Positions 43,725 through 51,073 of a stretch of 64,000 bases of DNA are shown piece after piece. The number at the start of each line of letters is the position of its first letter. Position 1 is the stretch's first letter. Origin of the DNA: Arthrobacter sp. 131MFCol6.1 (lineage in GTDB: Bacteria > Actinomycetota > Actinomycetes > Actinomycetales > Micrococcaceae); NCBI RefSeq assembly GCF_000374925.1, contig NZ_KB895541.1:994122-1058121 (forward strand). The letters are read 5' to 3'. Below the pieces are notes generated by a model. That model had not been told where the DNA came from. It made no database searches and saw only the letters and a program-made list of their open reading frames with translations. Made by a program: the position numbers and the translations under genes.

Positions 43725-45295
43725 CCCAGCAGACGGTCCGGCACCTGGACGCCACCGAACTCATCGCCGCGGTCCTCGATCCCGGGTCCTACCGCAGCTG
43801 GGACGCTCCCGTGCTGGACCCTGATCCCGACCCCGGGTACCGGCAGGAACTGGCCGCCGCCCGGGCCAAGTCCGGCGTGGACGAGTCCGTCCTCACCGGC
43901 GAAGGCCTTATCCGCGGCCGCCGGGTGGCCGTGATCGTCAGCGAGTTCCGGTTCCTTGCTGGTTCCATCGGCCAGGCCGCCGCGGAACGGATCGTCGCCG
44001 CCGTCGAACGGGCCACCCGCGAGGGCCTGCCCCTCCTCGCCGGTCCGGCGTCGGGCGGAACCCGCATGCAGGAAGGGACCATCGCGTTCCTCTCCATGGT
44101 CAAGATCAGCGCCGCCGTCCGCACCCACCGCAACGCCGGGCTGCCCTATCTGGTCTACCTGCGCCATCCCACCACGGGAGGCGTCATGGCCTCGTGGGGG
44201 TCCCTCGGCCACATCACCGCCGCCGAGCCCGGCGCCCTGCTCGGCTTCCTCGGACCCCGGGTCTACGAGGCCCTCCACGCCACCCCTTTCCCGGAGAACG
44301 TCCAGACAGCCGAGAACCTCTTCGACAAAGGGCTGATTGACGCGGTGGTCCCGCCCTCGCAGCTGTCCGACGTCGTCGACCGCGCCTTGGGCATCCTGGT
44401 CACCGGCCCCCGCCCGACGGTCACCGCGCCCGCCACGCTGTCCGTGAAGCCGTCCGGCGCCGGCGCCTGGGAGTCGATCGGCATCACCCGCGACCCCCGC
44501 CGGCCGGATGTCCGGCAGCTGCTGGCGCACGGGGCCCGGGACGTGCTCCCGCTCAACGGCACCGGCCAGGGCGAAAAGGACCCCGGCCTTCAGCTGGCCC
44601 TGGCCCGTTTCGGCCGGGAATCCTGCGTCGTGATCGGCCACACCCGGCCGCGGGCCGACCGGCCGACGGCGATGGGGCCGGCGTCCCTCCGGGAAGCCCG
44701 GCGCGGCATGCGCCTCGCCGAGGAACTCGGGCTGCCGCTGGTCACCATCATCGACACCGCCGGCGCCGCCCTGTCCCAGGAAGCCGAGGAAGGCGGCCTG
44801 GCCGGCGAGATCGCCCGCTCCCTGCACGACCTCATCGGGATCAACGCACCCACGGTGTCCGTGCTGCTCGGGCAGGGGGCCGGAGGCGGGGCACTGGCCC
44901 TCCTGCCCGCGGACCGCACCATCGCCGCGCAGCACGCCTGGCTGTCGCCGCTGCCGCCAGAAGGCGCGAGCGCCATCGTCCATCGGAGCACCGGCTTCGC
45001 CGCGGCCATGTCCGAGGCCCAGGGCGTCAACGTCGCGTCGCTGTACGCCAACGGACTCGTGGAGCACATCGTGGACGAACGCCCCAATGCCGCCGACGAG
45101 GCTCTGGCCTTTTGCAGCCGCCTCGGCCGCGCCATCGAATACGAACTCGCCGCGCTCTCAAAAGCAGGAGTCGACGAACTGCTCCCCCGGCGCCTGGCAA
45201 AGTACCGAAACCTGGGCAGCGTCCTGGCACCGGCGGAGGGACGCCGCCCGGCCGGGACCGCCGCTAGGACAGGCTCGAGAACTCCGCGTAGCTGA
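43718..45295 (+). CDS. Fused carboxyltransferase (AccD/AccA or MdcD/MdcE-like)
   Basis: 525 aa, starting at ATG 43718 inside the CoA-transferase gene (7-nt overlap). The first half is beta-like with crotonase fold marks (PLLAGPASGGTRMQEG, RHPTTGGVMASWGSLGHITAAEP), and the second is alpha-like (LGLPLVTIIDTAGAALSQEAEEGG, LLGQGAGGGALALLPADRTIAAQHAWLSPLPPEGAS). No zinc-ribbon cysteines occur at the N-terminus. Annotators would call it an acetyl-CoA carboxylase carboxyltransferase, but no biotin carboxylase or biotin carrier is near. The same folds act in malonate decarboxylase MdcD/MdcE. In this context malonyl-CoA decarboxylation is a reasonable alternative. The 3' end overlaps the convergent next gene by 32 nt. 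Confidence 0.87.
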   Translation: MLTQQTVRHLDATELIAAVLDPGSYRSWDAPVLDPDPDPGYRQELAAARAKSGVDESVLTGEGLIRGRRVAVIVSEFRFLAGSIGQAAAERIVAAVERATREGLPLLAGPASGGTRMQEGTIAFLSMVKISAAVRTHRNAGLPYLVYLRHPTTGGVMASWGSLGHITAAEPGALLGFLGPRVYEALHATPFPENVQTAENLFDKGLIDAVVPPSQLSDVVDRALGILVTGPRPTVTAPATLSVKPSGAGAWESIGITRDPRRPDVRQLLAHGARDVLPLNGTGQGEKDPGLQLALARFGRESCVVIGHTRPRADRPTAMGPASLREARRGMRLAEELGLPLVTIIDTAGAALSQEAEEGGLAGEIARSLHDLIGINAPTVSVLLGQGAGGGALALLPADRTIAAQHAWLSPLPPEGASAIVHRSTGFAAAMSEAQGVNVASLYANGLVEHIVDERPNAADEALAFCSRLGRAIEYELAALSKAGVDELLPRRLAKYRNLGSVLAPAEGRRPAGTAARTGSRTPRS

Positions 45296-46010
45296 GCGGG
45301 GCGTAGCGTCCGTAGGCGGCGATCACCGCGGCCTCGACCGCATCGACGTCGAGGCCCGGCACCAGGTCATCGGCCGCGCCGGCCGTCGCCGGGTCCCATT
45401 CGAGGCCGAGGGCGGCGTAACTGGCCTCCAGGACCGCGCGGATCGGGGCCGAGTCCGCCACCACGATCACGGAGCTGAAGAGCCAGCCGCCGGCGACCAC
45501 GCGCTGGGCGGTGCCGACCAGCTTGATCCGGTGTTCGGGGAACTCCGGGTCGCTGCCGTGCACGCTGAACTCCCCGGGGCAGTACTCCCCCGGGATCTCA
45601 CCGACGCCGGCATCCACGCCCGCGTCGCGCAGTGCCCCGGCGAGCAGTTCGCCGAAACGCGAAAACCGTCCCTTGGCCCCGGCTATCGCGTCCGCATCGG
45701 GTTCCAGATGGTCAATTACGAGCGTTCGCTCGTGGTACGCCGCCGCGCGGCCGCCGGCCTTGCGGACCAGCGGCTCGAAGCCCAGCTGCCGGCAGGCGTT
45801 GGCGGCTGCTTCGAAGCCGGGCAGGTGCGTGTCGCGCTGGCCGAAGGCGACCGTGGGAACCGGCCGGTACAGCCGCAAGGTGGGACCGAGTGAGCCCGTC
45901 TTGACCTTCTGGAGGAGCCCGAGCGCGAAGTCGAGGTCGGCCGCGGCGCCCAGTGATTCCTGCTGCCGCACCACCGTCAGTGTCCGGGACCCGGCAGGCG
46001 CCTGCGGCAT
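45264..46010 (-). CDS. Lipoate-protein ligase A family protein
   Basis: 248 aa from ATG 46010, with GGGAG 9 nt upstream. BPL/LplA fold: PTVAFGQRDTHLPGFEAA, VRKAGGRAAAYHERTLVIDHL (equivalent of RRxGGGxVxHD, with changes) and the lysine loop HRIKLVGTAQRVVAGGWLFSS. Members ligate lipoate or octanoate to E2 subunits or the glycine-cleavage H protein. The degenerate GG block leaves open another transferase role. Convergent with the carboxyltransferase. Confidence 0.85.
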   Translation of the reverse strand: MPQAPAGSRTLTVVRQQESLGAAADLDFALGLLQKVKTGSLGPTLRLYRPVPTVAFGQRDTHLPGFEAAANACRQLGFEPLVRKAGGRAAAYHERTLVIDHLEPDADAIAGAKGRFSRFGELLAGALRDAGVDAGVGEIPGEYCPGEFSVHGSDPEFPEHRIKLVGTAQRVVAGGWLFSSVIVVADSAPIRAVLEASYAALGLEWDPATAGAADDLVPGLDVDAVEAAVIAAYGRYAPLSYAEFSSLS

Positions 46011-46026
46011 GTTGTTATGCTCCCTT

Positions 46027-46416
46027 ATGGTCATTCTGCAATTCCTCGTCGTAGCCGCCGCCTTCGCCGTCATCGACGCCATCTGGCTCAAGACGATGAA
46101 CCCGTTCTACCGCCGCCAGATTGGTGGCCTGATGGCCGACAAGCCCAATCTAGGTTACGCGGTGGTGTTCTACGTGATCTACATTGCCGGGATCGTGTTC
46201 TTTGCCCTGACGCCAGCGCTCGACGGCGGCAGCTGGCTCAGCGCTGTGGGCTACGGTGCCGCGCTGGGCGTGTTTGGCTACGCCACCTACGACCTGACAA
46301 ATGCCGCCACGCTCAAGACGTGGCCGTGGCAGCTGATCGTCGTCGACATCCTGTGGGGAGCCGTGCTCACGGCGCTGGCCACGCTGGCCGGCTGGCTCGT
46401 CTTCCACACGAACTAG
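46027..46416 (+). CDS. DUF2177 family membrane protein
   Basis: 129 aa with four membrane helices. The family pattern is clear: FLVVAAAFAVIDAIWLKTMN, FYRRQIGGLMADKPN, FYVIYIAGIVFFAL and ATYDLTNAATLKTWPW. Function unknown. The ATG stands only 16 nt from the start of the divergent lipoate-ligase gene and has no ribosome site, so a leaderless or very short leader mRNA is likely. Confidence 0.88.
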   Translation: MVILQFLVVAAAFAVIDAIWLKTMNPFYRRQIGGLMADKPNLGYAVVFYVIYIAGIVFFALTPALDGGSWLSAVGYGAALGVFGYATYDLTNAATLKTWPWQLIVVDILWGAVLTALATLAGWLVFHTN

Positions 46417-47216
46417 GACTTGCGCAGCGTCAGGATCTGTTCCGCGCGTCCGAACGGGCCCGTGAGGTCATGCAGCACCGTGGAGGTGAGCCCGATCCCG
46501 TCCGTGCCGAACGTGACTTCGTTGTCCAGCCCCAGCCACTCCCCCTCCGGCTGCCGGTACATGTGGATCTGCAGGTCCAGGTTGGGGAAGGCGTAGCTGC
46601 CCTGGCCCGGCGGGACCCGGGCGGCAATGCCGTTCGCTGTGTCCACGAGGCCGACCAGCCGGGCGAGGTCGCCGCTGTCCGCCCGGTCGGTCAGCGGATA
46701 GTCGGTGCGGAGCCACACTGTCCCCGAGCCCGCCCGGTGGCCCTCGGCGATCCGCATGTGCAATGAGGCGATGTAGCCGCCGGGCCAGACGGCCGCGGCG
46801 TCGTACGGCTCGCAGTCCTCAGGGGCCGGAATCCGAGGGTCCTCGAAAGCCGCGATGGCGGACGTGTCCGAGGTGATCATCCGCCAGGCCGTGGCGCGGA
46901 TGGCCGTGCGCCCGCCGGCGACGAGCTCGGCCTGCACCAGTTCGATGGTCCGGCCCGGGCGCAGGGTGGAGGTCACGATCTCGAACTCACCGCCGGGGAT
47001 CAGCCCGAGGATTTCATAGCTGAGCCGCGCCATGCGCATATCCTCGCGAGGCTCATGCCGGGCCAGGCAGTCGGCCATGATGCCGGATGCGGGGGCCATG
47101 TGCTGCTCGTGTTCGTTCCAGGCGCCTTGGGCGTGGATGGTGGAGCGGAACCGTCCGTCCCCCAGGACCTCGTAGTAGAAATCGCCCTCGGCAAGATCCG
47201 GTAGTGCAGCAGTCAA
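46413..47216 (-). CDS. Acyl-CoA thioesterase family protein, double hotdog
   Basis: 267 aa from TTG 47216, chosen because AAAGGGCGG precedes it and no ATG is available. The first hotdog opens FYYEVLGDGRFRSTIHAQGAWNEHEQHMAPASG; the second includes PPGQGSYAFPNLDLQIHMYRQPEGEWLGLDNEV. The pattern fits TesB-like or Mycobacterium-type thioesterase family proteins acting on acyl-CoAs. Overlaps the convergent DUF2177 gene by 4 nt (CTAG). Confidence 0.82.
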   Translation of the reverse strand: MTAALPDLAEGDFYYEVLGDGRFRSTIHAQGAWNEHEQHMAPASGIMADCLARHEPREDMRMARLSYEILGLIPGGEFEIVTSTLRPGRTIELVQAELVAGGRTAIRATAWRMITSDTSAIAAFEDPRIPAPEDCEPYDAAAVWPGGYIASLHMRIAEGHRAGSGTVWLRTDYPLTDRADSGDLARLVGLVDTANGIAARVPPGQGSYAFPNLDLQIHMYRQPEGEWLGLDNEVTFGTDGIGLTSTVLHDLTGPFGRAEQILTLRKS

Positions 47217-47412
47217 CGTCCGCCCTTTCGCATGGCTGGTGATTCCAGAACACACTATCCTGCTGCGCTTTTCGCAGCTCCCGGCCGCTGTGTTTCCGGC
47301 TCCGGTCCGGCGCGGTCCCGGGACGCGCGTTGCGGTTGTTCCCACTCGATCCGCTCTGGCTGGGTAGACTCGGGTGAGGTTTTAACGACTATTCACCGAA
47401 GAGGTGCTCCCC

Positions 47413-48123
47413 CTGCTTAGAGTCATCAGCTACAACCTCCGCAAGCACGCGGCCAGCGGCGAGCTGGTCGATCTGGCCCGTGATTTCGAGATTGATGCTT
47501 TGTGCCTCCAGGAGTGCGACACGGACGATCTGCCCGAAACCATCGGGGATCTGCATCTGGCCGATTCCACCAAGGGCAACCGGCTGGGCCTGGCGATCTA
47601 TTACCGCATGAGCCGTTTCACGGCCTACGAGACCAAGACCTTCGCCCTCAAGAAGTCCATGCACGACCGTGTCCTCTCCCCCGCGCACGAGCGGCTCATC
47701 GGCACGCGGGTGACCGACAACGAGACCGACCACGGCCTCGTCATCGCATCGTTCCACGCGGCGCCGCTGACGGCGTCCAACTCACTGCGCCGGAACCAGA
47801 TCCATGCCGCCCACGCCGAGCTGCTCAGCATGGGCGGCGGACTGATGTCCCTGATGGTGGGTGACTTCAACTATCCGTTCTTCACCAAGTCCCTGACAGC
47901 GCAGATGAAAGACGCCGGCTACGACCTCACCATGAGTGACCGACGGACCTACACCCGGTACAAGGTCTTCAAGGGCCATTTCGACTTTGCCACGTCCCAA
48001 GGCCTCGAGATCGAAAGCGTGGAAACGCTGGCCCGGGGCGCCTCGGACCACCTTCCCATCCTCATCACGGCCGAATATGGCCAGGATGGCAACGGCAACG
48101 GTGCGGCACCCGCGACCAGCTGA
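47413..48123 (+). CDS. Endonuclease/exonuclease/phosphatase family protein
   Basis: Metal-dependent EEP fold: VISYNLRKHAASGEL, LCLQECDTDD (catalytic Glu), LMVGDFNYPF and ARGASDHLPILI. About 236 aa, small and without a signal peptide, so cytoplasmic. The conserved sequence begins (M)LRVISYN, which would put the start at CTG 47413, with GAGG 8 nt upstream; GTG 47404 is a more usual codon but would leave no ribosome site. Substrate may be nucleic acid or phospho-ester; unknown. Confidence 0.85.
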   Translation: MLRVISYNLRKHAASGELVDLARDFEIDALCLQECDTDDLPETIGDLHLADSTKGNRLGLAIYYRMSRFTAYETKTFALKKSMHDRVLSPAHERLIGTRVTDNETDHGLVIASFHAAPLTASNSLRRNQIHAAHAELLSMGGGLMSLMVGDFNYPFFTKSLTAQMKDAGYDLTMSDRRTYTRYKVFKGHFDFATSQGLEIESVETLARGASDHLPILITAEYGQDGNGNGAAPATS

Positions 48124-48180
48124 CGGCCGCTCCTGAGGCGTCGGTCCTGCCGGGTAGGTCGTGCCGGGCGGGTCCTGCCG

Positions 48181-49293
48181 CTAGGAACCCGCATTGAAGA
48201 CGTCCCCGCCGAAGCCGTTCAGCCCCGGCGCCCCGGCGTACCCGAGGCGCGGGAGCGAGAACGCGTCTTCGATGCTGGCCAGGAGGCTGAAGTGGTTGTA
48301 GGCCCGGTCCGACGTCGTGCCGCCTTTCGTGAACGGCGAGAGGACCAGCGCACCAATCCTGCCGCCGGCCGTCCCTCCGGGCAGCAGCCCTGAGGGCCCA
48401 ACTGTCTTGCCCTCGGACTCGTCGAAGGTGATGACCAGCATCCCGTCCTGCCGGAAGGCCGGGGAGTCCAGGATGGCCGGGACCTGCTGGCTCAGCCAAT
48501 GGTCTGCGGTGGCCAGTCCGCCTGCGCTGCCATCGACGCAGGGGTTGTCGTGGCCGTCATTGCAAAGATTGGGCGAGATGTAGGACAGGTTCGGGGTGGT
48601 GGCTACGGACTGGAGGTCGCCGCGGAGTTCGCTGAAGTCCACCACATTGCTCTGGCAGTCCGGTGACGAGGTGATGGCCTGGAAATACACGAACGGGTTG
48701 TGCCGCGTTGCGTATTGGTCACCCACCTTGGCGCCCTGGCTGGTGTCCTGCCCGCCGAGTTCGGGATGCCGGCACGGCGTGCCCATGTCTTCCATGTAAC
48801 CCTTCCAGGTCTTGCCGGCGGCGCTGAGCTGCCCGGCGACCGTGGGGACCGAGGCCGGATAGACGCAGCCGGTGCCCTCCGCCAAGCCGAGCGCGCCGGT
48901 CCCCGTCAGCTCAAACGCGGCGTAGGTGGGGCAGTCGGCGCGGGTCATCGCGTTGGACGCCTGCCCGGAGATCTGGGCCAGGTAGTTCGGGTTCGAATTG
49001 TGAGCGATCCCGTAGTACTTGGAAAGCAGGACGCCCTGGCTGCGAAGCGTCTGCGACAGGTAGGGGGCCTCAGAACCTGCGCCCCACACCTTGTTGTAGC
49101 CCTTGTTCTCGAGATTGATGACGAACACGTGCCCGGGCTTCGACGCCGCCCCCGTGGTGGCGGTGCCCCCGGCCGTGGGAACCGGGTTGCTCCCCGGCGG
49201 CGCCGGCGCGCACGCCGCTGCCGACACGACCAGGACTGCTGCAGCAAGCAGCGCGGCGATTCGTCGATGAGTTTTCGTGGCAGTCCGGCTCAT
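48181..49293 (-). CDS. Secreted alkaline phosphatase/phosphoesterase family protein
   Basis: 370 aa. Signal peptide with lipobox-like VVSAAACAPAPP, so probably a lipoprotein. The catalytic core fits the phosphoesterase (AcpA/phospholipase C) family: HVFVINLENKGYNKVW with the metal-binding Glu/Asn, AHNSNPNYLAQISGQ, and MLVITFDESEG late in the chain followed by YNHFSLLASIEDAFSLPRLG. Likely cleaves phosphate esters outside the cell. Several cysteines suggest disulfides (ADCPTY, GTGCVYP, TPCRHP). Divergent from the oxygenase gene. Confidence 0.87.
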   Translation of the reverse strand: MSRTATKTHRRIAALLAAAVLVVSAAACAPAPPGSNPVPTAGGTATTGAASKPGHVFVINLENKGYNKVWGAGSEAPYLSQTLRSQGVLLSKYYGIAHNSNPNYLAQISGQASNAMTRADCPTYAAFELTGTGALGLAEGTGCVYPASVPTVAGQLSAAGKTWKGYMEDMGTPCRHPELGGQDTSQGAKVGDQYATRHNPFVYFQAITSSPDCQSNVVDFSELRGDLQSVATTPNLSYISPNLCNDGHDNPCVDGSAGGLATADHWLSQQVPAILDSPAFRQDGMLVITFDESEGKTVGPSGLLPGGTAGGRIGALVLSPFTKGGTTSDRAYNHFSLLASIEDAFSLPRLGYAGAPGLNGFGGDVFNAGS

Positions 49294-49444
49294 GGATTCA
49301 GGCTTTCTGATTGACCGATCAGCGTGGCCTTGGCGGCTTCAGTGTTTGCACTCTTTCACACCGCGGTCAAGAAAACCCGCGAGGACGCTGCACAGTTGCT
49401 GGGAATGAGTTCAGTAGTGAATGCTGTGGTGGTAGTTTGCACTC

Positions 49445-50485
49445 ATGGGCGCACCATCGGATCCCATTCCGCTCCTGGATCTGAGCACCGCCAGGGGGCG
49501 CGACGGCACGTTTGACCCGGCGTTTATTGATGCACTGCGCGACGCCACGCACCGGGTGGGCTTTTTCCAGCTGACCGGCTACGGGGCCTCTGCCGCCGAG
49601 GTGGATGAGCTCTTCGACGTCACGCGGCGGTTCTTCGAGCTTCCGCTTGAATCACGGCTGGAACTGGACAACCGGCTCTCACCCCATTTCCGCGGTTACA
49701 CCCGGCTGGGCCACGAAATCACCCAGGGGCGGCCGGACGCGCGCGAGCAGCTTGATTTCGGACCGGAGCGGCCCGCGGTCGCGGACTACCCACCGGATCA
49801 GCCGTATTGGCTGGTCCAGGGGCCAAACCTGCTGCCGGACCGGGCGCTGCCCGAGCTGCGCACCGTGTGCATGGCCTGGGCGGAGCAGATGTCCCGCGTC
49901 GGAGCCGAATTGCTCAGCGCCATCGCCGTGTCGCTGGACCTGCCAGAGGGATACTTCGACGAACCGTTCCGGGACTCACCGGCCTGGATGGCCAAGTTGG
50001 TCCACTACGTGGGCGGCGTTGTCGCGGACGCCGGACCGCAGGGTGTCGGCGCGCACGCGGACTACGGCTTCGTCACATTGTTGCTCCAGGATCAGGTCGG
50101 CGGCCTGCAGGTTCTCCCGCCGGGCACCGATGGCTGGATTCCGGTCGAACCTATTCCGGGGGCTCTGGTGGTCAATCTGGGCGAAATGCTCGAAGTCGCG
50201 ACCCAAGGCTACCTGGCCGCCACCATCCACCGCGTCGAGGCGCCCCCGGCCGGCGTCGACCGCTATACGGTCCCCTTCTTCTTCTCGCCCCGGCTCGACG
50301 CCGTCATTGAGCCAGTGCCCCTGCCGCCCGCGCTGGCGGCCCGGTCACGGGGGGTTTCCGATGATCCGGACAATCCGATGCTCGCGTCCTACGGCGCCAA
50401 CGTGCTCAAAGGCTGGCTGCGGGCCCACCCCGAGGTTGCCCGGATCCATCACCCCGAACTTATCCGGACCGCCGGGCAGTCCTGA
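49445..50485 (+). CDS. Isopenicillin N synthase-like 2-oxoglutarate/Fe(II) oxygenase
   Basis: 346 aa. DIOX_N start IPLLDLSTARGRDGTFDPAF and THRVGFFQLTGYG. The iron triad is His204-x-Asp206 (GVGAHADYGFVTLL) and His262 (AATIHRVEAPP), and the 2OG-binding RxT is in VDRYTVPFFFSP. It should hydroxylate or oxidise a small molecule. No biosynthetic cluster surrounds it; similar stand-alone enzymes are widespread in actinobacteria. Confidence 0.92.
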   Translation: MGAPSDPIPLLDLSTARGRDGTFDPAFIDALRDATHRVGFFQLTGYGASAAEVDELFDVTRRFFELPLESRLELDNRLSPHFRGYTRLGHEITQGRPDAREQLDFGPERPAVADYPPDQPYWLVQGPNLLPDRALPELRTVCMAWAEQMSRVGAELLSAIAVSLDLPEGYFDEPFRDSPAWMAKLVHYVGGVVADAGPQGVGAHADYGFVTLLLQDQVGGLQVLPPGTDGWIPVEPIPGALVVNLGEMLEVATQGYLAATIHRVEAPPAGVDRYTVPFFFSPRLDAVIEPVPLPPALAARSRGVSDDPDNPMLASYGANVLKGWLRAHPEVARIHHPELIRTAGQS

Positions 50486-50524
50486 GCGGCCGCAATTGAC
50501 CGGCCAACACGCCGGGAATGACGA

Positions 50525-50548
50525 GCCGCCGCAGGGCGTCCCGGCGGC
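50525..50548. terminator. Possible bidirectional terminator
   Basis: GCCGCCG (50525-50531) pairs with CGGCGGC (50542-50548) in the gap between two convergent genes, 10-nt loop, followed by a run of C. A short stem, so uncertain. Confidence 0.4.
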
Positions 50549-50556
50549 GTCCCCCC

Positions 50557-51024
50557 TCAGGCCTTTCGCTGTGCGACGGCGCCGGCCAGCGAGGCCAGGC
50601 CCTTTTCGAAGTCGGCGCCGACCATCTTGTCCATATTCATGAACAGGGCAAAGACCTTGCCAATGCCCTTGTTCTCCCCGGTCATCGTCCAGGTGACCTG
50701 AGTGCCGTCACCGGAAGGCGTGAACGTGAAGGAGGTGGGGTTGACCGCTTTGAAGGGCTTGGTGAACTCCAGACGGATCTTGATGTTGCGCGGCTCGGCG
50801 GTGTCCACGATTTCCATCGTGCCGGAGCCGGCCTTGCGGTTCCCGCTCCAGGCGTATTTGGCGCCGACCCCGGATTCGTTGCCGGAGTAGCTCCGTTCCA
50901 TGGCAGGATCAACTGACTCCCACGGCGACCACTTGGTCCATTCGCGGAAGCTGTTGACCAGCGGAAAGATGTCCTCGGCCGGTGCGGGAATGACTGCGCT
51001 GCGGGTAACTTCGTAGGTAGACAT
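50557..51024 (-). CDS. SRPBCC (polyketide cyclase/START-like) family protein
   Basis: 155 aa. VTRSAVIPAPAEDIFPLVNSFREWTKWSPWE is the standard opening of this fold; the strand pattern continues with SGTMEIVDTAEPRNIKIRLEF and GDGTQVTWTMTGENKG and the last long helix. It binds a hydrophobic ligand in most members. Function unknown. It is convergent with the oxygenase gene. Confidence 0.9.
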   Translation of the reverse strand: MSTYEVTRSAVIPAPAEDIFPLVNSFREWTKWSPWESVDPAMERSYSGNESGVGAKYAWSGNRKAGSGTMEIVDTAEPRNIKIRLEFTKPFKAVNPTSFTFTPSGDGTQVTWTMTGENKGIGKVFALFMNMDKMVGADFEKGLASLAGAVAQRKA

Positions 51025-51073
51025 GCCGCAATCCTAGGGGGTGATCGGCCCGACCAGGCCCAGGACAGGCAGG

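Noticed and set aside
43718..45295. Ordinary acetyl-CoA carboxylase for fatty acid synthesis
   Set aside because: Not excluded, but the absence of biotin subunits, the lack of zinc-ribbon cysteines and the carrier/CoA-transferase context make a catabolic role more likely.
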